Assembly (NCBI GenBank): GCA_947626615.1
Contig: CANQSW010000103.1
Coordinates: 1 to 5,128, forward strand
DNA length: 5,128 bases
Source of the DNA: an uncultured Peptococcaceae bacterium
GTDB taxonomy: Bacteria > Bacillota > Dehalobacteriia > UBA4068 > UBA4997
Direction of reading: 5' to 3'
Shown: piece after piece, positions 1 to 5,128 of the stretch
How the letters are laid out: the number at the start of each line of letters is the position of its first letter
How positions within the stretch are numbered: position 1 is the stretch's first letter
Position numbers and translations under genes: made by a program
Notes under the pieces: model-generated
Seen by the model: the letters and a program-made list of their open reading frames with translations, nothing else
Told to the model about the DNA's origin: nothing
Databases searched by the model: none

Positions 1-28
1 ATTTCACCCCTTTCCCTTATTTTAGCAC

Positions 29-66
29 AAAAAGATGGTAGGCACTTTCGTGTCTACCATCTTTTT
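29..66. terminator. Bidirectional intrinsic terminator downstream of corA
   Basis: Positions 29-45 pair with 50-66 to give a 17-bp stem around a TTTC loop (46-49); 16 pairs are Watson-Crick and one (42/53) is G-T. The outer five pairs are A-T, so a T-run follows the GC-containing stem on either strand: 62-66 on plus, and the complement of 29-33 on minus. It lies 34 nt past the corA stop and would end the corA transcript. The symmetry suggests it also serves a convergent plus-strand gene to the left of the window; that gene is not visible. The G-T pair is a G-U wobble in a plus-strand RNA but an A-C mismatch in a minus-strand RNA, so the plus-strand hairpin is slightly better. Confidence 0.88.
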
Positions 67-100
67 ACCACTTCACCGCAGCGGCTTCTCCTGTTTTGGT

Positions 101-1042
101 TTATTTCAGCGAATTCATGTGGCGCAGCAGCCAGTAACAAGCGCCCCCGGCCAGCATACAGACGATGAACACGCCGATCGTCATCAGCGGGCTGCCCGCA
201 AACGGCATCGGCAGGTTCATGCCAAAAAAGCTGGTGATGAAGGTCGGCACGGCCACCATTAAGGTGATGACCGTCAAAAAGTTCATGACCTTGCTCAGGT
301 TGTTGTTGGATATCGAGGCCAGAGCGTCCATCGAGTTGCGCAAAATGGTGGTATAAATGTCGGCCATTTCCACCGCCTGCTTGTTCTCGATCATCACGTC
401 GTCCAGCAGGTCGCGGTCTTCCTCATACATGCGAATGGTGCGCGTGCGGAACAGCTTTTCCATGACCTTATCGTTGGCGCGCAGACTGGTAGTGAAATAT
501 ACCAGGCTTTTTTGCAGGTTGAGCAGGCCGTTCAAATCCTCATTGTTCATGGAATCGCGCAGCCTTGCTTCCAACGCCTCATAACGGCGGTTGATATCGC
601 GCAGCGAGCGCAGATAGATGTTGGTCTGCATCTGCAATATCTGCAATATGAGCCGCGTTTTTTTGAACGTGGCGGCGGATTTGATGCGCCCGCCCGCAAA
701 ATTGCGGAAAAGCTCCAGCTCCGTCAGGCTTACGGTGACGATGTATTCGTCGTTCAGCACGATGCCCAGCGGCACGGTGTCGTAGATCACGGCGGCGTTG
801 GTGGTTATCGGCACGTTGATGATGATCAGTATCTGGCCGTCGTCGCTCTCCACACGAGCCAGCTCTTCATCGTCCAGGGGATAGCGGATAAAATCCTCGT
901 CGATACCGGTCTGCTCCGCCACGCGGCGTATCTCCTCCGGCGTGGGGTCGACCAGGTTGATCCAATCGCCCTTCTGCATTTGCTGCACCTGCCCCATCAG
1001 CTGGTTCTCGCCCGGCTGCGGGGTGCGGTAGATCGTCAGCAT
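101..1042 (-). CDS. corA: CorA-family magnesium/divalent cation transporter
   Basis: This 313-residue protein is of usual length for the CorA (2-TM-GxN) family, pentameric inner-membrane channels that import Mg2+ and, in some members, Co2+, Ni2+ or Zn2+. Residues 1-250 form the large cytoplasmic part, with a charged, probably helical stretch at about 125-250 matching the long stalk helix. The segment NNNLSKVMNFLT (247-257) leads into TM1 (about 253-272). The GMN signature is at 274-276, and TM2 spans about 285-306, followed by a short basic tail, as in the family. GMN is preceded by Phe (FGMN) rather than the common Tyr, and the outer loop (NLPMPFAGSP) lacks the acidic MPEL motif of classical CorA. 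This resembles Gram-positive paralogues, so the ion is uncertain. The start is chosen from AAAGGAGG (1051-1058, minus) 8 nt before ATG. The gene stands alone and diverges from glmU; its leader looks regulated (see 1051-1142). Confidence 0.93.
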   Translation of the reverse strand: MLTIYRTPQPGENQLMGQVQQMQKGDWINLVDPTPEEIRRVAEQTGIDEDFIRYPLDDEELARVESDDGQILIIINVPITTNAAVIYDTVPLGIVLNDEYIVTVSLTELELFRNFAGGRIKSAATFKKTRLILQILQMQTNIYLRSLRDINRRYEALEARLRDSMNNEDLNGLLNLQKSLVYFTTSLRANDKVMEKLFRTRTIRMYEEDRDLLDDVMIENKQAVEMADIYTTILRNSMDALASISNNNLSKVMNFLTVITLMVAVPTFITSFFGMNLPMPFAGSPLMTIGVFIVCMLAGGACYWLLRHMNSLK

Positions 1043-1050
1043 ACGACATT

Positions 1051-1069
1051 CCTCCTTTATGGCAGGAGG
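1051..1069 (-). promoter_or_regulatory. Hairpin sequestering the corA ribosome binding site
   Basis: The corA SD, AAAGGAGG on the minus strand (1051-1058), is preceded by CCTCCT (minus, from 1069 to 1064). The two copies form a perfect 6-bp stem, CCUCCU with AGGAGG, around a 7-nt loop (1057-1063). If formed in the mRNA, it hides the whole SD core and would lower corA translation. The complementarity is seen directly; the regulatory role is inferred. Confidence 0.45.
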
Positions 1070-1100
1070 CAGCCTAGAAAAGCGCGGCGGCCGCCCCCTG
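1063..1100 (-). promoter_or_regulatory. Competing 12-bp hairpin that traps the anti-SD
   Basis: In the minus-strand RNA, CAGGGGGCGGCC (1100 to 1089) pairs with GGCUGCCUCCUG (1074 to 1063). This gives 12 continuous pairs, ten Watson-Crick and two G-U (1096/1067 and 1092/1071), with a 14-nt loop. Its 3' arm contains the same CCUCCU that can pair with the corA SD, so the two hairpins exclude each other: this one leaves the SD free. The two wobble pairs become A-C mismatches in a plus-strand RNA, so the structure fits a corA-direction transcript. A third option, CCCUG (1131-1127) with CAGGG (1100-1096), would compete with the 5' arm. Confidence 0.45.
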
Positions 1101-1142
1101 AATTTTGCTTATTCGGTAAATACTTCCAGGGTCGCCCTCCAC
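1074..1142 (-). CDS. Possible 22-residue leader peptide upstream of corA
   Basis: A GTG at 1142-1140 opens a 22-codon frame ending with TAG at 1076-1074, 31 nt before the corA start. The SD AAAGAGGTGAAC (1157-1146) has a seven-base perfect match (GAGGTGA) to the 3' end of 16S rRNA. The GAGG core ends 8 nt before GTG, the same spacing as corA's own SD. The predicted peptide begins MEGDPGSIYR, continues ISKIQG and ends with four Ala, Leu and Phe. I recognise no family. The last third of the frame is the 5' arm of the 12-bp hairpin, and the stop lies at its base, so ribosomes on it would alter leader folding. Leader peptides that act this way are known for Salmonella corA (corL) and mgtA (mgtL); no sequence similarity is claimed. 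The same frame stays open further upstream without an ATG, so chance or a gene remnant are alternatives. Confidence 0.35.
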   Translation of the reverse strand: MEGDPGSIYRISKIQGAAAALF

Positions 1143-1212
1143 GTCGTTCACCTCTTTCGTCGGCTGAATTTGCGGCAACGGCTTAATATCCGGCCGTTTG
1201 CCCGTATATCTT

Positions 1213-1241
1213 ATAATAACTCTATTTTTTGGCTTTTTCCA
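1213..1241 (-). promoter_or_regulatory. Candidate corA promoter
   Basis: On the minus strand, TGGAAA (1241-1236, 4 of 6 matches to TTGACA) is followed after 17 bp by TATTAT (1218-1213, 5 of 6 matches to TATAAT). Transcription would begin near 1206 and give a leader of about 160 nt before corA. Spacing is ideal, but the region is AT-rich, so such matches arise easily by chance. Confidence 0.35.
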
Positions 1242-1250
1242 GTCTTTGAG

Positions 1251-1286
1251 AGCAAAAAATTGCCGTATACGCTGATTTTTTTTGCT
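1251..1286. repeat. A/T-tract inverted repeat upstream of the glmU promoter
   Basis: AGCAAAAAA (1251-1259) is complementary to TTTTTTGCT (1278-1286), a 9-bp inverted repeat with an 18-nt spacer containing the palindrome GTATAC. It sits just upstream of the glmU -10 element. The arms are mostly A-T, so it is more likely a DNA-level feature (bending, UP-like element or operator) than a terminator. Confidence 0.3.
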
Positions 1287-1300
1287 TTTTATGCTACAAT
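1272..1300 (+). promoter_or_regulatory. Extended -10 promoter for the glmU operon
   Basis: TGCTACAAT at 1292-1300 is an exact TGn extended -10 followed by TACAAT (5 of 6 matches to TATAAT). A weak -35, CTGATT (1272-1277, 3 of 6), lies 17 bp upstream, as expected for extended -10 promoters. T-rich DNA fills the spacer. The predicted start is near 1307, giving a glmU leader of about 39 nt. Confidence 0.6.
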
Positions 1301-1345
1301 AGAGGCGATAACAACGGATTCCCTGCCAAAGGAGGCTCTTACATA

Positions 1346-2746
1346 ATGAAAATAACTGCGATAATCCTGGCGGCCGGCAAGGGCACGCGCATGAAATCGC
1401 GTCTGCCCAAGGTGCTGCATAAGGCGGGCGGGCGCACGATGCTTGAGCAGGTGCTGCACGAGGTGCGCGCCGCCGGCGTGGCGGATTGCTGCGTCGTGGT
1501 GGGCCACGGGGCGGACGAGGTGCGCCAAAGCCTGCCCCCGGACGAACATCTCAGCTTTGCGCTGCAAGAACCGCAGCTTGGCACCGGCCATTGCGTGCAG
1601 CAGGCCCTGCCCCATATCCCCGCCGACTGCGAGGCCGCGCTCATCGTCTGCGGCGACACGCCGCTTTTGACGGCGCAAACGCTGCGGGCGCTGATCGACA
1701 AATTTGCGGCGACGGCGGCGGACGGGCTGCTGCTGACCGCCCAAATGGCCGACCCGGCCGGCTACGGCCGCGTTATCCGGGCGACGGACGGCGGCGTCCG
1801 CGCTATCGTGGAGGAAAAAGACGCCACGCCCGCCGAAAAGCTGGTGACGGAGATCAACACCGGGGCGTATATCTTCAAATTCCCGGCGCTGCAAAGCGCG
1901 CTATCCCACCTCACCAACGCCAACGCGCAGGGCGAATATTACCTGACCGACGTTATCGGCCTGATCGCCGCGGCCGGCGGGCACATCGACACGCTGACCG
2001 CGCCCGACCCGGTGGAGACGACCGGCGTGAACGACCGCGTGCAGCTGGCGTTTGCCGCGGCCGAGCTATACCGCCGCAAGGCCGTGGAGCTGATGCTGGC
2101 CGGCGTCACGCTGCCAGACCCGGCAAGCTGCTATATCGACCAGCAGGTGACAGTGGGGCAAGATACTATCATCTATCCCGGCTGCCAGCTGCGCGGCGAA
2201 ACGCATATCGGCTCCGGCTGCCTTTTGGACGGCGACTGCATCATCACCGACAGCACGGTGGGCGATAACTGCAAGCTGACCAAATGCGTGCTGGATCAGG
2301 CGGAAGTCGGCCCGGGCGCGAACATCGGGCCCTTTGCCTATCTCCGCCCCGGCACCAGACTTGGCCAGGGCGTGAAGATCGGCGACTTTGCGGAGATCAA
2401 AAATTCCGTTATCGGCGACGGCAGCAAAGTGCCGCACCTCTCCTACATCGGCGACACCGACATGGGCAGCGGCGTAAACGTCGGCTGCGGCACCATAACC
2501 TGCAACTATGACGGCGTGAACAAGCACCGCACCACGATCGGCGACGGCGTGTTCATCGGCAGCAACACCAATCTCGTCGCCCCCGTGGCGGTGGGCGAAG
2601 GCGCTTTCATCGGCGCGGGCAGCACCATAACCCGCGACGTGGCCGCCGGGGCGCTGGCCGTTGGCCGCGCCAAACAGAAGGAGATCGCCGGCTGGGCGGA
2701 GCAGGCCAGCCCCAAGGCCGCGGCTGCCAAAAAATCCGGCAAATAA
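1346..2746 (+). CDS. glmU: Bifunctional GlmU: GlcN-1-P acetyltransferase / GlcNAc-1-P uridylyltransferase
   Basis: GlmU makes UDP-N-acetylglucosamine in the cytoplasm: it acetylates glucosamine-1-phosphate with acetyl-CoA, then transfers UMP from UTP. The product feeds peptidoglycan and other envelope polymers. The 466 residues are close to the usual 455-460 plus a short Ala/Lys-rich tail. The N-terminal uridylyltransferase domain shows LAAGKGTRMKSRLPK (8-22), QEPQLGTGH (74-82), CGDTPLL (102-108, metal-binding Asp104), EINTG (169-173) and GVND (227-230, metal-binding Asn). A linker helix (about 232-250) leads to a left-handed beta-helix of hexapeptide repeats from about 253. Acetyltransferase residues are present: Arg334 in LRPG, Lys352, His364 and Tyr367 in PHLSYIGD, Asn378, the NYDG motif (387-390) and Lys393. 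The domain is therefore complete. The start follows AAAGGAGG (1328-1335), 10 nt upstream. It is the first gene of a probable glmU-prs-tyrS operon. Confidence 0.98.
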   Translation: MKITAIILAAGKGTRMKSRLPKVLHKAGGRTMLEQVLHEVRAAGVADCCVVVGHGADEVRQSLPPDEHLSFALQEPQLGTGHCVQQALPHIPADCEAALIVCGDTPLLTAQTLRALIDKFAATAADGLLLTAQMADPAGYGRVIRATDGGVRAIVEEKDATPAEKLVTEINTGAYIFKFPALQSALSHLTNANAQGEYYLTDVIGLIAAAGGHIDTLTAPDPVETTGVNDRVQLAFAAAELYRRKAVELMLAGVTLPDPASCYIDQQVTVGQDTIIYPGCQLRGETHIGSGCLLDGDCIITDSTVGDNCKLTKCVLDQAEVGPGANIGPFAYLRPGTRLGQGVKIGDFAEIKNSVIGDGSKVPHLSYIGDTDMGSGVNVGCGTITCNYDGVNKHRTTIGDGVFIGSNTNLVAPVAVGEGAFIGAGSTITRDVAAGALAVGRAKQKEIAGWAEQASPKAAAAKKSGK

Positions 2747-2808
2747 ATTGTAAAAACGTGCAAAAATCTCGCCCCGGTTTAGAGGAAAAAGCCGAATTTT
2801 GCGGAATG

Positions 2809-2814
2809 TATAAT
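2809..2814 (+). promoter_or_regulatory. Candidate internal promoter (-10) before prs
   Basis: A perfect TATAAT lies at 2809-2814 in the AT-rich 145-nt gap between glmU and prs. I find no good -35 at 16-18 bp; the sequence there is a run of A. The TG just before it is one base too close for a true extended -10. A start near 2821 would give a leader of about 70 nt holding the hairpin at 2824-2847. This would let prs-tyrS be expressed apart from glmU. Confidence 0.35.
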
Positions 2815-2823
2815 AACGTGATT

Positions 2824-2847
2824 TTCGGTTGCAAAGACCCAACCGAA
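2824..2847 (+). repeat. Inverted repeat in the prs leader
   Basis: TTCGGTTG (2824-2831) pairs perfectly with CAACCGAA (2840-2847), an 8-bp stem with an 8-nt loop. What follows is T-rich but interrupted (AATTTGGCTATTTG), so it is a poor terminator. It could be an mRNA hairpin or a protein-binding inverted repeat just downstream of the candidate -10. The half-site CCGAATTT recurs as CCGAATTTTGC at 2792-2802, upstream of that -10. Confidence 0.4.
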
Positions 2848-2891
2848 TTTGGCTATTTGTTTGGTCACATAATAGTGGAGGTAATGAGAAA

Positions 2892-3842
2892 ATGAGTGGT
2901 TCAGCATTAAAGATCTTCACCGGCAACGCCAACCCGGCTCTGGCCGCTGAGATCGCCAACTATCTGCAGGTGCAGCTCGGCTCCGGCATGGTCTCCCGCT
3001 TCAAGGACGGCGAGGTGCGGCTGGAGATCGGCGAGAGCGTGCGCGGCAACGACGTGTTCATAATTCAGCCCACCTGCACGCCCGTCAACGAAAATCTGAT
3101 GGAGCTTTTGATCATGGTGGACGCGATGAAGCGCGCCTCCGCCAGCTCCGTCACCGCCGTGATCCCGTATTACGGCTACGCCCGGCAGGAGCGCAAGCAA
3201 AAGGCCAGAGACCCGATCTCGGCCAAGCTGGTGGCCAACCTGTTGACGGCAGCCGGCGCGGACCGTATGGTGACCGTCGACCTGCATACCAACGCCATTC
3301 AGGGCTTCTTCGATATCCCGGTGGATCATCTGCCGGCCGTGCCCATTTTGGCGGAATACTACAAAAAGAAGCGGCTGGACAATCTGGTGGTGGCCTCGCC
3401 GGATATCGGCGGCGTGACCCGCGCCCGCAATCTGGCGGAGCGTCTGAACTGCTCTCTGGCAATAATCGACAAACGCCGGCCCGAGCCGAATAAATCCGAG
3501 GTTATGGGTGTGATCGGCGACGTTTCCGGCAAAAATGTTATTATGGTGGACGATATCATCGACACCGCGGGCACGATCACGCAGGGCGCGAACTTCCTGC
3601 GTGAAAAGGCCGGGGCCAAAGAGGTCTACGCCTGCTGCACGCACGCTATCTTCACCCCGCCCGCGCTGGAGCGTATCAACGAATCGGCCTTAAAAGAGGT
3701 GCTCATCACCAACACTATCCCGCTGCGCCCGGAATTCTGCGGCGAAAGCGACAAGATCCAGACGGTATCTATCGCCCCCATACTCAGCGAGACGATACTG
3801 CGTATCCACGAGAATATGTCGGTGAGCCGTCTGTTCGACTAA
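2892..3842 (+). CDS. prs: Ribose-phosphate pyrophosphokinase (PRPP synthetase, class I)
   Basis: Prs transfers pyrophosphate from ATP to ribose-5-phosphate, giving PRPP for purine, pyrimidine, NAD, histidine and tryptophan synthesis. From this start it is 316 residues, the typical class I size. Visible motifs are LKIFTGNANP (6-15), the ATP-site stretch YARQERKQKARDP (96-108), the metal-binding region DLHTNAIQGFFD (130-141, His132), the flexible-loop segment DKRRPEPN (193-200, Lys194 and Arg196) and the PRPP/ribose-phosphate loop MVDDIIDTAGT (218-228, Asp220, Asp221, Asp224). The first Gln of the usual DLHxxQIQ is Ala135 here. ATG at 2892 is chosen because GGAGG (2877-2881) ends 10 nt before it and MSGSALKIF matches the family N-terminus. 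A TTG 63 nt upstream would add 21 residues without an SD and lies in a hairpin. The gene is 145 nt after glmU and 22 nt before tyrS. Confidence 0.97.
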   Translation: MSGSALKIFTGNANPALAAEIANYLQVQLGSGMVSRFKDGEVRLEIGESVRGNDVFIIQPTCTPVNENLMELLIMVDAMKRASASSVTAVIPYYGYARQERKQKARDPISAKLVANLLTAAGADRMVTVDLHTNAIQGFFDIPVDHLPAVPILAEYYKKKRLDNLVVASPDIGGVTRARNLAERLNCSLAIIDKRRPEPNKSEVMGVIGDVSGKNVIMVDDIIDTAGTITQGANFLREKAGAKEVYACCTHAIFTPPALERINESALKEVLITNTIPLRPEFCGESDKIQTVSIAPILSETILRIHENMSVSRLFD

Positions 3843-3864
3843 TTTTTAAGGAGTATATTATTTG

Positions 3865-5097
3865 ATGACGAACAACGTATACGATCTGCTGGCGGAGCGC
3901 GGTTTTATCGAACAATGCACCGACCCCGGCGTGCGCGACCTTTTGGGCCGCGAGAGCGTCACGTTTTACATCGGCTTCGACCCCACGGCGGACAGTCTGC
4001 ACGTCGGCCATTTTATTCAGATCATGGTGATGGCGCATATGCAGCGAGCCGGGCATCGCCCTATCGCCCTTTTTGGCGGCGGCACCGGCATGATCGGCGA
4101 CCCTTCCGGCCGCACGGATATGCGCAAAATGATGACGCAGGAGACTATTCTGGCCAACATCGCCAAATTCAAGGTGCAGATGAGCCGCTTCATCGACTTC
4201 GACAGCGATATCCCCAACCGCGCTATTATGGTGAATAACGGCGACTGGCTGCTGGGGTTGAATTACGTCGATTTTATCCGCGAGGTGGGCGTGCATTTTT
4301 CCGTCAACCGCATGTTGACGGCGGAATGCTTCAAAAACCGCCTGGAGCGCGGCCTCTCTTTCTTTGAGTTCAACTATATGCTGATGCAGAGCTATGATTT
4401 CGTCATGCTGCAACGCCAATATAACTGCCAGATGCAGCTGGGCGGCAACGACCAATGGAGCAACATCATCGGCGGCGTGGAGCTGAACCGCCGCATGGAC
4501 GGCAAGCAGGTCTACGGGCTCACCTTCAAGCTGCTGACCAACAGCCAGGGCAAGAAAATGGGCAAGACTGAAAGCGGCGCTCTCTGGCTGGACGCGGCAA
4601 AGACCTCGCCCTACGAATTCTACCAGTATTGGCGGAATATCGACGACGCGGACGTGGCCAACTGTCTGGCGCTGCTCACCTTCCTGCCGATGGACGAGGT
4701 GCGGCGGCTCTCCGCCCTGAAAGACGCGGCTATCAACGAGGCCAAGGCGACGCTGGCCTATGAAGTGACCCGGCTGGTGCACGGCGAAGACGAGGCCAAA
4801 AAGGCCGAAGCCGCCAGCCGTCAGCTTTTTGGCGGCGCGGCCGGAGACGGCGACCTGCCCGGCACGGAACTGACCGCCGCGGAGCTCTCTGGGCTGGATA
4901 TTCTGGGGCTGCTCGCCAAATGCGGCCTGATCAAAAGCAACGGCGAGGGCCGGCGGCTGATCGCGGACGGCGGCGTGTATCTGAACGGCGCGCGCGTGGC
5001 CGACCATACTCTGCCCATAACCGCGGCCGATTTCACCGACGGCAAGCTGCTGCTCCGCAAGGGCAAAAAGGTGTTTGTAAAGATAACTAAGGCTTAA
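3865..5097 (+). CDS. tyrS: Tyrosyl-tRNA synthetase
   Basis: TyrRS activates tyrosine with ATP and charges tRNA-Tyr; the family works as a cytoplasmic homodimer. The 410 residues cover the full bacterial architecture. The class I catalytic domain has YIGFDPTADSLHVGH (35-49, HIGH-type motif 46-49), GGGTGMIGDPSGR (71-83), the tyrosine pocket FNYMLMQSYD (169-178, with Tyr171, Gln175 and Asp178), GGNDQW (193-198) and KMGKT (231-235, the KMSKS loop in the KFGKT form of bacterial TyrRS). An anticodon-binding helical part follows, then a C-terminal S4-like RNA-binding domain (about 345-407). AAGGAG (3848-3853) ends 11 nt before ATG 3865. A TTG directly before it (3862, 8 nt from the SD) would add one residue and cannot be excluded. 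Only 22 nt separate it from prs, so no T-box leader fits and it probably depends on upstream promoters. Confidence 0.97.
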   Translation: MTNNVYDLLAERGFIEQCTDPGVRDLLGRESVTFYIGFDPTADSLHVGHFIQIMVMAHMQRAGHRPIALFGGGTGMIGDPSGRTDMRKMMTQETILANIAKFKVQMSRFIDFDSDIPNRAIMVNNGDWLLGLNYVDFIREVGVHFSVNRMLTAECFKNRLERGLSFFEFNYMLMQSYDFVMLQRQYNCQMQLGGNDQWSNIIGGVELNRRMDGKQVYGLTFKLLTNSQGKKMGKTESGALWLDAAKTSPYEFYQYWRNIDDADVANCLALLTFLPMDEVRRLSALKDAAINEAKATLAYEVTRLVHGEDEAKKAEAASRQLFGGAAGDGDLPGTELTAAELSGLDILGLLAKCGLIKSNGEGRRLIADGGVYLNGARVADHTLPITAADFTDGKLLLRKGKKVFVKITKA

Positions 5098-5118
5098 CGT
5101 TTGGGCTAGGAGGGCATT

Positions 5119-5128
5119 TTGAAGCTTG
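5119..5128 (+). CDS. Possible start of a further operon gene (truncated by window)
   Basis: AGGAGGG (5108-5114) is a strong SD 10 nt after the tyrS stop. A TTG at 5119-5121 lies 5 nt past the AGGAGG core and could start a gene (codons TTG, AAG, CTT). The real start might instead be the TTG at 5126 or a codon beyond the window. The spacing mirrors prs to tyrS, so operon continuation is likely, but nothing can be said about the product. Confidence 0.3.

Larger units (their letters stand above)
1043..1345. other. Divergent intergenic region between corA and glmU
   Basis: This gap of about 300 bases separates the two divergent starts and has two unlike halves. Positions 1043-1200 are GC-rich and would be the transcribed leader of corA. 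They contain a small reading frame with its own SD, two alternative hairpins at the corA start, and a 6-bp hairpin (1177-1182 with 1193-1198). Positions 1201-1300 are AT-rich with several A/T tracts and hold candidate promoters for both directions. The glmU SD and short 5' leader fill the rest. I see no tRNA, known riboswitch class or mobile element remnant here. Confidence 0.7.

Noticed and set aside
867..1049. Alternative minus-strand ATG at 1049
   Set aside because: It is out of frame with corA and 1 nt from the SD, so it cannot be used efficiently.
512..1186. Long plus-strand open frame antisense to corA
   Set aside because: It has no SD, is rich in His/Arg/Gln as expected of the opposite strand of a GC-rich gene, and overlaps the well-supported corA.
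1043..1206. M-box (ykoK) magnesium riboswitch in the corA leader
   Set aside because: The conserved M-box segments I remember are not visible; length fits but sequence does not. A covariance-model search (Rfam M-box) would settle it.
1212..1217. Perfect TATAAT on the plus strand as a second glmU promoter
   Set aside because: No -35 at 16-18 bp and no extended -10; the match overlaps the proposed corA -10 in AT-rich DNA.
1251..1290. Inverted repeat with T-run as an intrinsic terminator
   Set aside because: The stem is nearly all A-T with an 18-nt loop, and no upstream plus-strand gene needs it; it overlaps the glmU promoter.
1059..1346. 95-codon plus-strand frame ending in TAATG overlap with the glmU start
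   Set aside because: The overlap looks like translational coupling, but the frame has no SD, starts inside the corA SD region and crosses the glmU promoter.
2792..2853. PurR PurBox sites
   Set aside because: The CCGAA cores match, but the flanks do not fit the AWWWCCGAACWWT consensus, so only the repeats themselves are reported.
2829..2891. Upstream TTG start adding 21 residues to Prs
   Set aside because: There is no SD before it, the codon lies in a hairpin stem, and the ATG at 2892 has a good SD and matches the family N-terminus.
2884..2895. Four-codon mini-frame ATG-AGA-AAA-TGA overlapping the prs start
   Set aside because: Its ATG is only 2 nt after GGAGG, too close for initiation; most likely chance.
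2066..2959. 297-codon minus-strand open frame opposite glmU and the prs start
   Set aside because: It is an antisense shadow of the glmU beta-helix region with no recognisable motif or SD.
3784..5007. 407-codon minus-strand open frame opposite tyrS
   Set aside because: The composition is that of an antisense shadow (many His, Ala, Val, Gln) and tyrS is unmistakable on the other strand.

Overview
The window carries four confidently recognised protein genes in a divergent layout: one on the minus strand (a CorA-family divalent-metal transporter, 101-1042) and three co-directional genes on the plus strand (glmU 1346-2746, prs 2892-3842, tyrS 3865-5097). A probable fourth plus-strand gene begins at the right edge. 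Coding DNA is GC-rich while the two main intergenic stretches are AT-rich. Strong Shine-Dalgarno (SD) sequences, a glmU-prs pair and the protein sequences point to a Bacillota-type bacterium with fairly high GC, perhaps Negativicutes or a GC-rich clostridial relative. The lineage is an inference; no marker in the window settles it. No mobile element, CRISPR array, tRNA or rRNA was seen.

Left part (1-1042): a long hairpin with T-runs on both sides (29-66) is a bidirectional intrinsic terminator. It ends the corA transcript and probably that of a convergent gene outside the window. CorA follows on the minus strand.

Divergent intergenic region (1043-1345): the right half is AT-rich and holds a good extended -10 promoter for glmU and a plausible minus-strand promoter for corA. 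The left half would be a corA leader of about 160 nt. It holds two things I find notable: a 22-codon reading frame with a strong SD, and two mutually exclusive hairpins, one of which pairs the corA SD with a complementary CCUCCU. Together they look like a translational switch in front of a metal transporter. This is the most interesting signal in the window, but it is inferred from sequence alone.

Right part (1346-5128): glmU makes UDP-GlcNAc for peptidoglycan and other cell-wall polymers, prs makes PRPP for nucleotide, histidine and tryptophan synthesis, and tyrS charges tRNA-Tyr. The genes are spaced 145 and 22 nt apart with no convincing terminator between them, so they probably form one housekeeping operon. 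An additional internal promoter before prs is likely. tyrS has no room for a T-box leader of its own. An SD and a possible TTG start just after tyrS suggest the operon continues beyond the window.
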